Source: Streptomyces niger
GTDB lineage: Bacteria > Actinomycetota > Actinomycetes > Streptomycetales > Streptomycetaceae
DNA: 64,000 bases
Direction of reading: 5' to 3'
NCBI RefSeq assembly: GCF_000718305.1
Contig: NZ_JOFQ01000003.1
Coordinates: 372,001-436,000, forward strand
Part shown: positions 33,429-42,400 of the stretch, in pieces
Numbering within the stretch: position 1 is the stretch's first letter
Layout of the letters: each line of letters opens with the position of its first letter
Position numbers and translations under genes: made by a program
Notes under the pieces: model-generated
What the model saw: the letters and a program-made list of their open reading frames with translations, nothing else
Databases searched by the model: none
Told to the model about the DNA's origin: nothing

Positions 33429-33503
33429 CGGAGGGGCGCGGCCGGGAACCGGTACGGGGACCGGGACGGCGGAGCCCGGCGTCCACCAGGAAGGAGTGAC
33501 CGT

Positions 33504-34037
33504 ATGGCCACCACGAGCGAGATGCGGGCAGGCCCCGCGCCGCGGAGCCTCCGGCTGCCGGGGATCGTACTGGGCGTGGGGCTCGGCGGCTTCGTCGACG
33601 GCATCCTGCTGCATCAACTCCTGCAGTGGCACCACATGCTGACCAGCACCAACACCGACCGCATCGGCGTGAAGTACTACAGCCCGCACACCGTTTCCGG
33701 GCTGCGGATGAACACCGTGTGGGACGGCATCTTCCACACCGTCTGCTGGTTGGCGGTGCTCATCGGGCTGGCCGTGCTGTACTCCCGGGTGACCCACGAC
33801 CGGCGGCGCGTGTGGACGTCCCGGGTGCTGTGGGGCTGGGTCCTGGCGGGCTGGGGCCTCTTCAACCTGGTCGAGGGGGTGCTGGACCACCAGATCCTCG
33901 GCATCCACCACGTGCACGGCGGCCCGTACCAGGTCTGGTGGGACATCGGCTTCCTGGTGCTGGGGGCGCTGCTCTGGCTCGGAGGCTGGGCGCTGCAACG
34001 CAGCGGCCGCTCCGTCGACCCCGCCCTGAGCCTCTGA
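33504..34037 (+). CDS. DUF2243 family membrane protein
   Basis: A 177-residue membrane protein of the DUF2243 family with four predicted transmembrane segments (GIVLGVGLGGFVDGILLHQ, TVCWLAVLIGLAVLY, VLAGWGLFNLVEGVLDHQ, IGFLVLGALLWLGGWAL). Conserved His residues occur in HQLLQWHHM, LDHQILGIHHVH and on the membrane face, hinting at metal or haem interaction. It overlaps the next gene by TGATG, so the two are translationally coupled. DUF2243 genes often pair with CtaG-like genes in soil actinobacteria; no function is established. Confidence 0.9.
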   Translation: MATTSEMRAGPAPRSLRLPGIVLGVGLGGFVDGILLHQLLQWHHMLTSTNTDRIGVKYYSPHTVSGLRMNTVWDGIFHTVCWLAVLIGLAVLYSRVTHDRRRVWTSRVLWGWVLAGWGLFNLVEGVLDHQILGIHHVHGGPYQVWWDIGFLVLGALLWLGGWALQRSGRSVDPALSL

Positions 34038-34882
34038 TGGGCGGTCACGCGCACCACACCGGAGGCATGCACCCACTGCCCGGCGGCCCGCTCCCGACGG
34101 CGGTCGCGGTCGCCCTGCTGCTCCTGCTCGCCACCGGCTACCTGCTGCTCGTACGGCGGGCCGGCCGGCGGCACCCGGCCAAGAGCCAGCATCCCTGGCG
34201 CACCGCGAGCTTCCTCACCGGGTGCGCGCTGGCGGCCGGTGCGCTGCTGCCACCGCTGGGGACGTTCGCGCACGGGGACTTCCGCGGCCACATGGCCCAG
34301 CATCTGGTGCTCGGGATGTACGCGCCGCTCGCGCTGGTCCTCGGCGCGCCGGTCACGCTGCTGCTGCGGACGCTGCCGCCCGCCCGTGCCCGGCGGCTGA
34401 CGGGCCTGCTGCACAGCCGCCCGCTCCGGTTGCTCGCCCACCCGGTCACCGCGCTGCTGCTGAGCACGGGCTCGCTCGCGGCCCTGTACGGCACGCCGCT
34501 GTACGACGTGACCGCGGCGCATCCGGCGCTGCACTGGCCGGTGCACGCCCACTTCCTGCTCTCCGGGTGCCTCTTCGCCTGGGTCGTGGCGGGGCCGGAT
34601 CCCGCTCCGGCGCGGCCGGGGGTGCCGGCGCGGCTGGTCCTGCTGGGTGTGGCGGTCGCCCTGCACGCGGTCTTCTCGCAGCTCCTCTACGGCGGCTTCC
34701 TCATCGGTGTGCACGCGCCGGTGGAGCAGGTGCGGGGCGGCGCGGAGCTGATGTACTACGGCGGCGACATCGCCGAGCTGCTGCTGGCGGGCGCGCTGGT
34801 CGCCACCTGGCGGCCGGTCCGCCGCCCGGGCCGGCCGACCGCTCCGCGCGTTAGCCCGACCGAGTCACTTTCCTCCTCCTAG
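34037..34882 (+). CDS. Cytochrome c oxidase assembly (CtaG_2) family membrane protein
   Basis: A 281-residue polytopic membrane protein with seven segments and conserved His residues (FAHGDFRGHMAQHLVLGMYAPLALVLGAP, ALHWPVHAHFLLSGCLFAWVV, the late MYYGGDIAELLLA). This matches the caa3-type oxidase assembly factor family (CtaG_2/DUF1404-like), proposed to help copper insertion into cytochrome oxidase. The N-terminal MGGHAHHTGGMH is His-rich and may bind copper. It is coupled to the DUF2243 gene. No oxidase subunit gene is nearby, so the pair may have a separate, perhaps copper-related role. Confidence 0.88.
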   Translation: MGGHAHHTGGMHPLPGGPLPTAVAVALLLLLATGYLLLVRRAGRRHPAKSQHPWRTASFLTGCALAAGALLPPLGTFAHGDFRGHMAQHLVLGMYAPLALVLGAPVTLLLRTLPPARARRLTGLLHSRPLRLLAHPVTALLLSTGSLAALYGTPLYDVTAAHPALHWPVHAHFLLSGCLFAWVVAGPDPAPARPGVPARLVLLGVAVALHAVFSQLLYGGFLIGVHAPVEQVRGGAELMYYGGDIAELLLAGALVATWRPVRRPGRPTAPRVSPTESLSSS

Positions 34883-34920
34883 CCCGGGGTGCTTCGGTGC
34901 GCCCCGCCGTCCGCCGCGCC

Positions 34921-34945
34921 GGACTCTGGACCATGGTGCGAGTCC
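34921..34945. promoter_or_regulatory. Inverted repeat before the betaine aldehyde dehydrogenase
   Basis: GGACTC and GAGTCC (34921-34926, 34940-34945) are complementary across 13 bases, 48 bp before the start codon. They are a candidate operator for the choline operon; no adjacent regulator exists. Confidence 0.3.
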
Positions 34946-34992
34946 AGGCCCAGGCATAGCGGCGCGGCCCCCGGGAGCGAGGAGATCAGCAG

Positions 34993-36459
34993 ATGGCTGA
35001 CCTGTACATCGACGGCGAGTGGACCGGGGCGGCGGCGGGCGGCCGACGCGACGTGGTCAACCCGTTCGACGCGTCCGTGGTGCGCACCGTCGACGATGCG
35101 GACGGCACGGACGTCGACCGGGCGGTGCGGGCCGCGCGGCGCGCGTTCGACGACGGGGAGTGGGCGGGCTCCCCGACCCGGCGCCGCGCGGACGTGCTGC
35201 ACCGCGTGTACGAGCTGCTGCTGCGCGACCGCGAGGACGTCGCCCGCATCGAGACGCAGGACACCGGCAAGACCATCGCGGAGTCCCGGCTCGACGTGGA
35301 GGACATCGCGAACGCGTTCCGCTACTTCGCCGAGATCGCCGACAAGGACGGCGGCCGGGTGGTGGACGTCGGCCCCGATGTGCTCAGCCGGGTGGTGTAC
35401 CAGCCGGTCGGGGTGTGCGCGCTGATCGCACCGTGGAACTATCCGCTGCTCCAGGCGACCTGGAAGGTGGCGCCCGCGCTCGCGGCCGGCAACACCTTCG
35501 TGCTCAAGCCGAGCGAGACCACGCCGCTGACCACCATCTACCTCTTCCGGCTGCTGGCGGAGGCCGGTGCGCCGCCCGGCGTCGCGAACCTCGTCCTCGG
35601 GCCGGGCGCGACGGTCGGGTCCGCGATGACCCAGCACCCGGACGTGGACCTGGTGTCCTTCACGGGCGGGCTGGCGACCGGCCGCACGATCATGGCGGGC
35701 GCCGCGGCCGACGTGAAGAACATCGCGCTGGAGCTGGGCGGCAAGAACCCCAACGTGATCTTCGAGGACGCCGACTTCGATGCGGCGGTGGACTACGCGC
35801 TGGACGCCGCGTTCCTCCACTCCGGCCAGGTCTGCTCGGCCGGCTCGCGCCTCCTCGTGCAGGAGGGGCTGCACGACCGGTTCGTCGAGGCGCTGGCCGA
35901 CCGGGCCCGGCGCATCCGGCTCGGCAACGGCATGCACGAGGACACCGAGAGCGGGCCGCTCAGCTCCCCCGAGCACCGGGAGAAGGTGGAGGGCTATCTG
36001 AAGGTCGCGGCCGCCGAGGGCGCACGGCTGGTGTGCGGCGGCCGCCGCCCGGACGACCCGGAGCTCTCCCGCGGCTTCTTCGTACTGCCCACCATCTACG
36101 CCGACTGCGACCGCTCGATGCGCATCGTCCAGGAGGAGGTGTTCGGCCCGGTGGTGACGGTCGAGCGGTTCCGCGACGAGGAGGACGCGGTGCGGCTCGC
36201 CAACGACACCAAGTACGGGCTGGCGGGCGCGGTGTGGACGAGCGACGCGAGCCGCGCGCAGCGGGTGGCGCAGCGGCTGCGGCACGGCACGGTCTGGATC
36301 AACGACTTCCACCCCTACGTTCCGCAGGCCGAGTGGGGCGGCTTCGGGCACTCCGGCGTCGGGCGGGAGCTCGGCCCGACCGGGCTGCGCGAGTACCAGG
36401 AGGCCAAGCACATCTACCAGAACCTGCGGCCGGCGCCCTCCGGCTGGTTCAAGGGCTGA
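34993..36459 (+). CDS. betB: Betaine aldehyde dehydrogenase (aldehyde dehydrogenase family)
   Basis: A 488-residue NAD-dependent aldehyde dehydrogenase. Catalytic motifs are present: APWNYPLLQATWKVAPALAAGN (cofactor), FTGGLATGR, the Glu in LELGGKNPNV, and the nucleophile in HSGQVCSAGSRLLV. The HSGQ-C-SAGSR signature and C-terminal WINDFHPYVPQAEWGG are characteristic of betaine-aldehyde/GbsA-type enzymes, which oxidise betaine aldehyde to glycine betaine. A choline-dehydrogenase-like GMC enzyme follows 39 bases downstream and an APC permease after it, which supports that role. Osmoprotection through glycine betaine, or choline catabolism, is the inferred function. Confidence 0.9.
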   Translation: MADLYIDGEWTGAAAGGRRDVVNPFDASVVRTVDDADGTDVDRAVRAARRAFDDGEWAGSPTRRRADVLHRVYELLLRDREDVARIETQDTGKTIAESRLDVEDIANAFRYFAEIADKDGGRVVDVGPDVLSRVVYQPVGVCALIAPWNYPLLQATWKVAPALAAGNTFVLKPSETTPLTTIYLFRLLAEAGAPPGVANLVLGPGATVGSAMTQHPDVDLVSFTGGLATGRTIMAGAAADVKNIALELGGKNPNVIFEDADFDAAVDYALDAAFLHSGQVCSAGSRLLVQEGLHDRFVEALADRARRIRLGNGMHEDTESGPLSSPEHREKVEGYLKVAAAEGARLVCGGRRPDDPELSRGFFVLPTIYADCDRSMRIVQEEVFGPVVTVERFRDEEDAVRLANDTKYGLAGAVWTSDASRAQRVAQRLRHGTVWINDFHPYVPQAEWGGFGHSGVGRELGPTGLREYQEAKHIYQNLRPAPSGWFKG

Positions 36460-36497
36460 GGGCGACAGGGTGACGGGAACGGACCGAGGAGCGGAAC

Positions 36498-38039
36498 ATG
36501 GGTGACGGCACGGAGTTCGACCACGTCATCGTGGGCGGCGGAACGGCGGGCTGCGTGCTGGCGGCGCGGCTGACCGAGGATCCGGACTGCCGGGTGTGCG
36601 TGGTCGAGGGCGGGCCCAGCGACGTGGGCGACGAGAAGATCCTGCGACTGCGCAACTGGATCAACCTGCTGGACTCGGAGTACGACTACGGCTACACGAC
36701 CGAGGAACAGCCGCGCGGCAACTCCTACATCCTGCACTCGCGGGCGCGCGTGCTGGGCGGCTGTTCCTCGCACAACACCCTGATCAGCTTCCTGCCGCTG
36801 CCGCAGGACATGGACGAGTGGGCCACTCTGGGCTGCAAGGGCTGGGACGCGGCGACGGTCCTGCCCTACCGCGACCGGCTGCAGAACACCATCGTCCCGG
36901 TGGCGGAGAAGGACCGGAACCCGATCGCGAAGGACTTCGTGACGGCCGCTTCCACTGCGCTGGGCGTGCCGGTGGTGGAGGACTTCAACGCCCGGCCGTT
37001 CGCCGACGGCGTGGGCTTCTTCTCACTGGCGTACGAGGCGGAGGACAACAAGCGCTCCTCGGCGTCGGTGGCGTACCTGCACCCGGTCATGGACCGCCCG
37101 AACCTCACGCTGAAGCTGGAGACCTGGGCGCACGAGGTGGTGCCGGACGGGGACGGCCGGATGACGTGCGTACGCGTACGGGCCGCGGACGGCACGGAGT
37201 CGACGCTGCGGGCGCAGCGGGAGCTGCTGCTCTGCGCGGGCGCCATCGACACGCCGCGGCTGCTGATGCTCTCCGGCATCGGCCCGGCCGACCACCTGCG
37301 CGACCTGGGCATCGACGTACGGGTGGACCTGCCGGGGGTGGGCGAGAATCTGCTGGACCACCCGGAGTCGGTGATCATCTGGGAGACGGCGGGGCCGCTG
37401 CCGCCGAACTCCGCGATGGACTCCGACGCCGGGCTGTTCCTGCGCCGCGATCCGGCCGGCGGGCCGCGCCCGGACCTGATGTTCCACTTCTACCAGGTGC
37501 CGTTCAGCGTCAACACGGAGCGGCTGGGCTATCCGCCGGTGGAGCACGGCGTATGCATGACGCCGAACGTGCCGCGGGCCCGGTCGGTGGGCCGGATGTG
37601 GCTGCGCAGCGCCGACCCCGCGGAGAAGCCGGCCCTGGACTTCCGGTACTTCACCGACCCGGAGGGCCACGACGAGAGGACCATCGTGGACGGGCTGAAG
37701 GTGGCGCGCGAGGTCGCGGCGACGGCGCCGCTGCGGGACTGGCTGAAGCGGGAGGTCGCGCCGGGCCCGGACGTGACGTCGGACGAGGCGCTGTCGGAGT
37801 ACGGGCGGCGGGCCGCGCACACCGTCTACCACCCGGCGGGCACCTGCAAGATGGGCGGCGACGACGACCCCGCGGCCGTACTCGATCCACAGCTGCGGGT
37901 GCGCGGCACGGACGGCCTCCGCGTCGTGGACGCCTCGCTGTTCCCGACGATGCCGACGATCAACCCGATGGTGACGGTGCTGCTGGCCGCCGAGCGGGCC
38001 GCCGATCTGATCCGCGTGACGGGCGGAGGTGGCCGGTGA
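36498..38039 (+). CDS. GMC oxidoreductase, choline dehydrogenase-like
   Basis: A 513-residue FAD-dependent glucose-methanol-choline oxidoreductase. The ADP-binding motif is HVIVGGGTAGCVLAARL, the GMC signature region is SRARVLGGCSSHNTL, and the active-site region is TVYHPAGTCKMGG with the conserved His, ending NPMVTVLLAAERAAD. It should oxidise choline to betaine aldehyde, feeding the dehydrogenase encoded just upstream. It is somewhat shorter than classical BetA (about 550), as usual for the actinobacterial form. The stop overlaps the next start by one base (TGATG), so the permease is coupled. A function on another alcohol is possible. Confidence 0.88.
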   Translation: MGDGTEFDHVIVGGGTAGCVLAARLTEDPDCRVCVVEGGPSDVGDEKILRLRNWINLLDSEYDYGYTTEEQPRGNSYILHSRARVLGGCSSHNTLISFLPLPQDMDEWATLGCKGWDAATVLPYRDRLQNTIVPVAEKDRNPIAKDFVTAASTALGVPVVEDFNARPFADGVGFFSLAYEAEDNKRSSASVAYLHPVMDRPNLTLKLETWAHEVVPDGDGRMTCVRVRAADGTESTLRAQRELLLCAGAIDTPRLLMLSGIGPADHLRDLGIDVRVDLPGVGENLLDHPESVIIWETAGPLPPNSAMDSDAGLFLRRDPAGGPRPDLMFHFYQVPFSVNTERLGYPPVEHGVCMTPNVPRARSVGRMWLRSADPAEKPALDFRYFTDPEGHDERTIVDGLKVAREVAATAPLRDWLKREVAPGPDVTSDEALSEYGRRAAHTVYHPAGTCKMGGDDDPAAVLDPQLRVRGTDGLRVVDASLFPTMPTINPMVTVLLAAERAADLIRVTGGGGR

Positions 38040-39550
38040 TGGCCTCGGCAAGCACCCCGGCGGGTGACGCGCACGCGCACGGGAACGGGCCGGCCGGCGG
38101 GGAGTCGGCGGACCCCACCGACGGCTCCGTACCCGGCTCGGAGTTCCGCAAGGACATGGGGCCGTGGGCGAACTTCGCGCTCGGCTTCACCTACCTCTCC
38201 CCCGTCGTCAGCACGTACACCCTCTTCGCCACCGCGCTGGGCGAGGGCGGCCCGCCGATGGTGTGGGCGTTCCTGCTGGCCGGCTGCGGGCAGTTCCTGG
38301 TCGCGCTGGTCTTCGGCGAGGTGGTGGCGCAGTTCCCCATCGCGGGCGGGGTCTATCCGTGGGCCCGCCACCTGTGGGGGAAGCGCTGGGCGTGGATGAC
38401 CGGCTGGGTCTACATGTGGGCGCTGCTGGTCACCATCACCTCGGTGGCGTACGGGGCGGGGCCGTACATCGCGATCCTGATCGGTTTTGAACCGACCGTG
38501 CACACCACGGTCTTGTGCACGGTAGTGCTCATCATCATCGCCGTACTGATCAACTATGCGGGCACCAGGTGGCTTTCATGGGCGGCCATGATCGGCTTCG
38601 CCGCGGAGCTGATCGGTGCGCTGATCGTCGGCATCTACCTGCTCGTCACGCACCGCGAGCACAACCTGGGCGTGCTCTTCGACACCTACGGCACGCAGGG
38701 TGACGGCAGTTACCTGCCGGTCTTCCTCGCCGCCGCGATCATCGGCTTCTACCAGTACTACGGCTTCGAGGCGTGCGGCGACACCGCCGAGGAGGTCGCC
38801 CATCCGGGCAAGGTGATCCCCAAGGCGATGCGCCGCACGATCTACGTCGGCGGCGCGGCGGCCACCTTCACCTGCCTGTCGCTGCTGCTGTCGGTCACGG
38901 ACTACCGCGCGGTGATCTCGGGCAAGGACACCGACCCGGTGGTGCATCTGCTGTACGACGCGATGGGTGAATTCGGGGCCCGGCTGGTGATGGCCGTCGT
39001 CCTGATCTCCTTCCTCTCCTGCACGATCAGCCTCCAGGCCGCTGCCGGCCGCCTCATCTACTCGTACGCCCGCGACCAGATGATCGTCGGGCACCGGCTG
39101 CTGCGGAAGTTCTCCCCCGCCCGGGCGGTGCCGGGCTGGGCACTGCTGGTGTCGGCCGTCATTCCCGCGCTCATCGCCTTCGGCTCGCTGGTGTCGGCGG
39201 ACGCGCTCACCAAGATCGTGTCGTTCGCGATCCTGGGCATCTACGGCGCGTTCCAGATGGTGGTGCTGGCCGCCCTGCGGGCCCGTCTGAAGGGCTGGAA
39301 GCCGTCCGGCGAGTACAGGCTCGGCCGGTGGGGGCTGCTGGTGAACGCCGGCGCCCTGGCCTACGGCATCTTCGCCATCGTCAACATCTGCTGGGCCCGC
39401 ACCCCCGAAGCGCCCTGGTACGACAACTACATCGTGCTGCTGTGCGGCGGTGTCGTCGTCCTGGCCGGGGTGCTCTACATGTTCACCACCCACCACTACG
39501 GACGCAGCGACGCCCCCTGCGGCGACGCGATCCCCGAGTCGCGACGCTGA
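38039..39550 (+). CDS. APC superfamily permease linked to choline genes
   Basis: A 503-residue amino acid/polyamine/organocation permease with 12 membrane segments after a polar 35-residue N-terminus. It has the APC motif VAQFPIAGGVYPWARHLWGKRWAWMTGWVYMW and, in helix 6, GFEACGDTAEEVAHPGKVIPKAMRRTI. Coupling to the GMC and aldehyde dehydrogenase genes suggests it imports choline, betaine or ethanolamine-type amines. The final 55 bases overlap the convergent FAD monooxygenase gene. Confidence 0.9.
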   Translation: MASASTPAGDAHAHGNGPAGGESADPTDGSVPGSEFRKDMGPWANFALGFTYLSPVVSTYTLFATALGEGGPPMVWAFLLAGCGQFLVALVFGEVVAQFPIAGGVYPWARHLWGKRWAWMTGWVYMWALLVTITSVAYGAGPYIAILIGFEPTVHTTVLCTVVLIIIAVLINYAGTRWLSWAAMIGFAAELIGALIVGIYLLVTHREHNLGVLFDTYGTQGDGSYLPVFLAAAIIGFYQYYGFEACGDTAEEVAHPGKVIPKAMRRTIYVGGAAATFTCLSLLLSVTDYRAVISGKDTDPVVHLLYDAMGEFGARLVMAVVLISFLSCTISLQAAAGRLIYSYARDQMIVGHRLLRKFSPARAVPGWALLVSAVIPALIAFGSLVSADALTKIVSFAILGIYGAFQMVVLAALRARLKGWKPSGEYRLGRWGLLVNAGALAYGIFAIVNICWARTPEAPWYDNYIVLLCGGVVVLAGVLYMFTTHHYGRSDAPCGDAIPESRR

Positions 39551-40770
39551 TCCCGGGCCGGAGCGGGGGCCGCGCCGGCGATTCCGTAGTCGGGCAGCTC
39601 GACCGTGCTGCTGACCTTCTGCCCCTCCTTGAGCATTCGCTCCAGCAGGAAGCGCCGGGACAGCAGGGTGTTGCGCAGCCACAGCCCGGTGGCGGTACGC
39701 GGCGCGAGGAACGGCCCGGTGCGGTCACCGCCCTTCTGGCAGCCCTCCGCGTACGGGCGGATGCGCCGCTCGTACCGGGCGAAGGCGGCACGGTGGTCGC
39801 CGCCGGCCCGGGCCAGCTCCCCGGCCAGGACGTACGCGGCGACCAGTGCGGTGCCCGTGCCCATGCCGCCGAGGGTGGCACCGCATGCGGCGTCCCCGAC
39901 GAGCCCGATGCGCCCCTTGGACCAGGCGGGCACATCGGCCCGGCTGATGGAGTCGAAGTACATCTCCGGCGCGGCACGCAGCGACCCCAGCAACCGCGGG
40001 ACGTGCCACCCCAGCCCGGCGAAGGCGTCGGCGACCAGCCCCTTCTGCTCCTCGATGGCATGCCGGCCGTAGGGCAGTTCGGGCGCGGCGAAGACACACA
40101 TGGCGCCGGCGCGCGTCGGGTCCCGGTGGTCGGCGCCCACCGAGGCGAGCCGCCCCGGGACATTGAGACCGACCGCTCCCTCCCCTGCCGTCAGCCCGAG
40201 GTCGTTGGGGAGTTGCCAGGTGGCGGCGTAGTACCCGAGGTGGCGTACGTAGTGCTCCTCGGGGCCGAACGCGAGCCGTCGGACGGTCGAGTGCAGCCCG
40301 TCGGCGCCGATCACCAGGTCGAACTCGCGGGCCGGGCCGTTGCGGAAGGTGACCCGCACGCCCGAGGCGGTCTCGGTGAGCCCGGTGATCGTGTCGCCGA
40401 AGACGTACTCCGCCGCGGCGGCGCTGTGCTCGTACAGCACCCGGGCCAGGTCGCCGCGCTGCACCTCCAGCTCACCGCCCATGAACTCGGCGGGCAGACG
40501 CAGCAGTTGGCGTCCGCGCTCGTCGACGAAGCGGATCGCACTGCCGCCCGTCCGCAGCCGCCGCAGCTCCGGCAGCAGCCCCATGCGGCGGAGCACGGTC
40601 AGATGCGTCTCCCCGCGGAAGTCCACGGCCTGACCACCCTCGCGCAGCGCGGGGGCGATCTCGACGACGGTGGGCCGGAAGCCGTGGCGCGCCAGCCAGT
40701 AGGCAAGCGCCGGTCCGGCAACGCTCGCGCCGGAGATCAGGACAGTTCTGTGGTGAGCCGTCGATGACAT
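39496..40770 (-). CDS. FAD-dependent monooxygenase (aromatic hydroxylase-like, class A)
   Basis: A 424-residue flavoprotein of the PHBH-like group A monooxygenases. It has VLISGASVAGPALAYWLARHGF (GxGxxG), the middle motif DLVIGADGLHSTVRR (DG fingerprint) and GRIGLVGDAACGATLGGMGTGTAL (GD motif). Such enzymes hydroxylate aromatics or inactivate antibiotics such as tetracycline and rifamycin using NAD(P)H and O2. The gene is divergent from a TetR repressor across a duplicated operator, a typical inducible-detoxification layout. The C-terminal 18 codons overlap the convergent permease gene. Its substrate is not evident; the TetR ligand is probably the substrate or inducer. Confidence 0.9.
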   Translation of the reverse strand: MSSTAHHRTVLISGASVAGPALAYWLARHGFRPTVVEIAPALREGGQAVDFRGETHLTVLRRMGLLPELRRLRTGGSAIRFVDERGRQLLRLPAEFMGGELEVQRGDLARVLYEHSAAAAEYVFGDTITGLTETASGVRVTFRNGPAREFDLVIGADGLHSTVRRLAFGPEEHYVRHLGYYAATWQLPNDLGLTAGEGAVGLNVPGRLASVGADHRDPTRAGAMCVFAAPELPYGRHAIEEQKGLVADAFAGLGWHVPRLLGSLRAAPEMYFDSISRADVPAWSKGRIGLVGDAACGATLGGMGTGTALVAAYVLAGELARAGGDHRAAFARYERRIRPYAEGCQKGGDRTGPFLAPRTATGLWLRNTLLSRRFLLERMLKEGQKVSSTVELPDYGIAGAAPAPARDQRRDSGIASPQGASLRP

Positions 40771-40799
40771 GGATCTCTCCCCGTTTCCCACGTGAATCC

Positions 40800-40850
40800 G
40801 TGTCCGGCGGACACAGTTATTCCTACTGTGTACCATGGACACGGTTATTC
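40800..40850. promoter_or_regulatory. Duplicated TetR operator between monooxygenase and TetR genes
   Basis: Two 15-bp dyads, GTGTCCGGCGGACAC (40800-40814, perfect) and GTGTACCATGGACAC (40828-40842, one mismatch pair), lie exactly 28 bp apart. Each is followed by GTTATTC (GGACACAGTTATTC and GGACACGGTTATTC), so the whole 28-bp unit is repeated. This is the expected binding region of the adjacent TetR repressor, controlling both divergent genes. Confidence 0.8.
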
Positions 40851-40890
40851 GGGAAGCCGCGATGACGAGCACGGGACGAGCAACGGAACG

Positions 40891-41649
40891 GTGAACGCGA
40901 TGGCGGAGGGAACGCGCGACGGCGACAGCGGAGAGGCCCGCCACGCCGCGACCGCACGGCTGTTGTGGGGTCCGCAGCCGCAGCCCGCGCGGGGGCCGCG
41001 GCGGACGCTGGACCTGGCGCGGATCGCCCGGGCCGGCGTCGCGGTCGCCGACGCCGAGGGCCTGGCCGCGGTGTCCATGCAGCGGGTCGCCTCGCAACTG
41101 GACGTGACGAAGATGGCGCTCTACCGCTACGTGCCGGGCAAGGCCGAGCTGGTCGCGCTGATGGTCGACGCGGCGCTCGCACCGCTCCCACCCGAGGACG
41201 AACCACGCCCCGACTGGCGGGGACAACTGGCCGCGTGGGCGCAACACCTGCTGCACGGCTTCGGCCGGCACCCCTGGCTGCTGGACGCGACGGTGGGCCC
41301 GCGCATGATGGGTCCGGTCGAGCTGGCGTGGCTGGAGCGGGCCGTTGCCGCGCTGGACGGCACTCCGCTCACCGGCGCCGAACGCCTGGACGCCGCCGTC
41401 CTGCTGACCGGCCACGTCCGCACCCTCGCCCAACAGGGCGCCGCGGCAGGCCCGGGCGGTGGCGCCGAAGCTCAACTGCACGCCGTACTGGGCGGGGTGC
41501 TCCGCGACCACGGTGACCGCTTCCCCGCCGTGACCACCGCCTTCCACGCCGCGGCGACCGCCCCGGCCGCAGCCCGGGACCAGGCCTGGGAATTCGGCTT
41601 GCACCGCATCCTGGACGGCCTGGAGACGCTGATCGCGGAACGGTCGTGA
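40891..41649 (+). CDS. TetR family repressor
   Basis: A 252-residue TetR-family protein. After an N-terminal 45-residue polar leader, the DNA-binding domain is TLDLARIARAGVAVADAEGL and VSMQRVASQLDVTKMALYRYVPGKAELVALMVD. The C-terminal domain (residues about 105-250) is of the tetracycline-repressor type with DWRGQLAAWAQHLLHGF, typical of regulators next to flavin monooxygenases. It probably autoregulates and represses the divergent monooxygenase. The exact start is unsure: GTG 40891 follows GGAACG, and ATG 40900 is three codons later. Confidence 0.9.
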   Translation: MNAMAEGTRDGDSGEARHAATARLLWGPQPQPARGPRRTLDLARIARAGVAVADAEGLAAVSMQRVASQLDVTKMALYRYVPGKAELVALMVDAALAPLPPEDEPRPDWRGQLAAWAQHLLHGFGRHPWLLDATVGPRMMGPVELAWLERAVAALDGTPLTGAERLDAAVLLTGHVRTLAQQGAAAGPGGGAEAQLHAVLGGVLRDHGDRFPAVTTAFHAAATAPAAARDQAWEFGLHRILDGLETLIAERS

Positions 41650-41671
41650 GCAGGCGGGCCGGACGCGGGGC

Positions 41672-42400
41672 TCAGCCGACCCCGTCGCCGGGTCCCACCG
41701 GGTGCGCCTCCAGTTCCGGAGCGGCGAGCAGCTCGGCGATCAGCGCGTGGGACCCGCCGACGTAGGTGCTGACCAGGTCCACATCGCCACCCACACACCA
41801 GGCACGGTCCTGCGGCCACCAGAGGTCGGGCAGCTCGTCGAACGCGTCGCACGCCGCCGGCGAGAGGACATCGGCGAGCGTCCCCGAGAGCAGCACCTCC
41901 CGCCGGCCCGGCGTCTCGAAACGACGCACCCGGCTGAAGTCCCGCCGCCCGTACCCCTCCCACAGGCCGAACCAGCACTGCTCAGAGGTTCCGGTGTGCC
42001 GACCAAGAATCGGGATCAGGGTCCGGGCCAGGTCCGGTGGGGTCGGGCCCTCTTCCGGATGCTCGTCCCAGACCTGGGGCAGACCGTACTCGGAGGCGTT
42101 CTGGTAGAAGGGCTCAGCGCCGATCACCTCGTGCCACTTCGTGTCCGGCGCCACCTCGCGCCCGTACGCGGCAGCCACCGTCGCCCACCGCACCGGCCGC
42201 TCGTCCAGCGAAGCCGGATGCAACACCCTGGCGTAGGCGGCGAACCCGGGCGCGGCGACCCCCGCCACCGTCGCGAAGTCGCCGTGCCCCGGGGCACGCT
42301 CGGTGAGCCAACGGGCCGGCCCGAGGTCAGCGGGCTGCACCCGCAGGCGTCCGTACCATTCGGGAGCAGGCGTCCGGAGCGACGGACGGAAGTCATTCAT
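41672..42400 (-). CDS. Conserved hypothetical protein (Streptomyces-type)
   Basis: A 242-residue protein without a recognised domain name. It begins MNDFRPSLRTPAPEWYGRL and contains PGHGDFATVAGVAAPGFAAYARVLHPA, DTKWHEVIGAEPFYQ, PILGRHTGTSEQCWFGLWEGYG and LPDLWWPQDRAWCVGGDVDLVSTYVGGS. The Trp- and His-rich pattern is familiar from a widespread Streptomyces hypothetical family. There is no signal peptide or membrane segment, so it is cytoplasmic. It lies downstream of the SDR on the same strand and overlaps its stop by 8 bases, indicating coupling. No function is proposed. Confidence 0.8.
   Translation of the reverse strand: MNDFRPSLRTPAPEWYGRLRVQPADLGPARWLTERAPGHGDFATVAGVAAPGFAAYARVLHPASLDERPVRWATVAAAYGREVAPDTKWHEVIGAEPFYQNASEYGLPQVWDEHPEEGPTPPDLARTLIPILGRHTGTSEQCWFGLWEGYGRRDFSRVRRFETPGRREVLLSGTLADVLSPAACDAFDELPDLWWPQDRAWCVGGDVDLVSTYVGGSHALIAELLAAPELEAHPVGPGDGVG

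Noticed and set aside
36596..38038. Alternative plus-strand frame through the GMC oxidoreductase gene, fused to the permease frame
   Set aside because: The frame before 38039 is Arg/Gly-rich shadow sequence; only the part from the ATG at 38039 encodes the permease.
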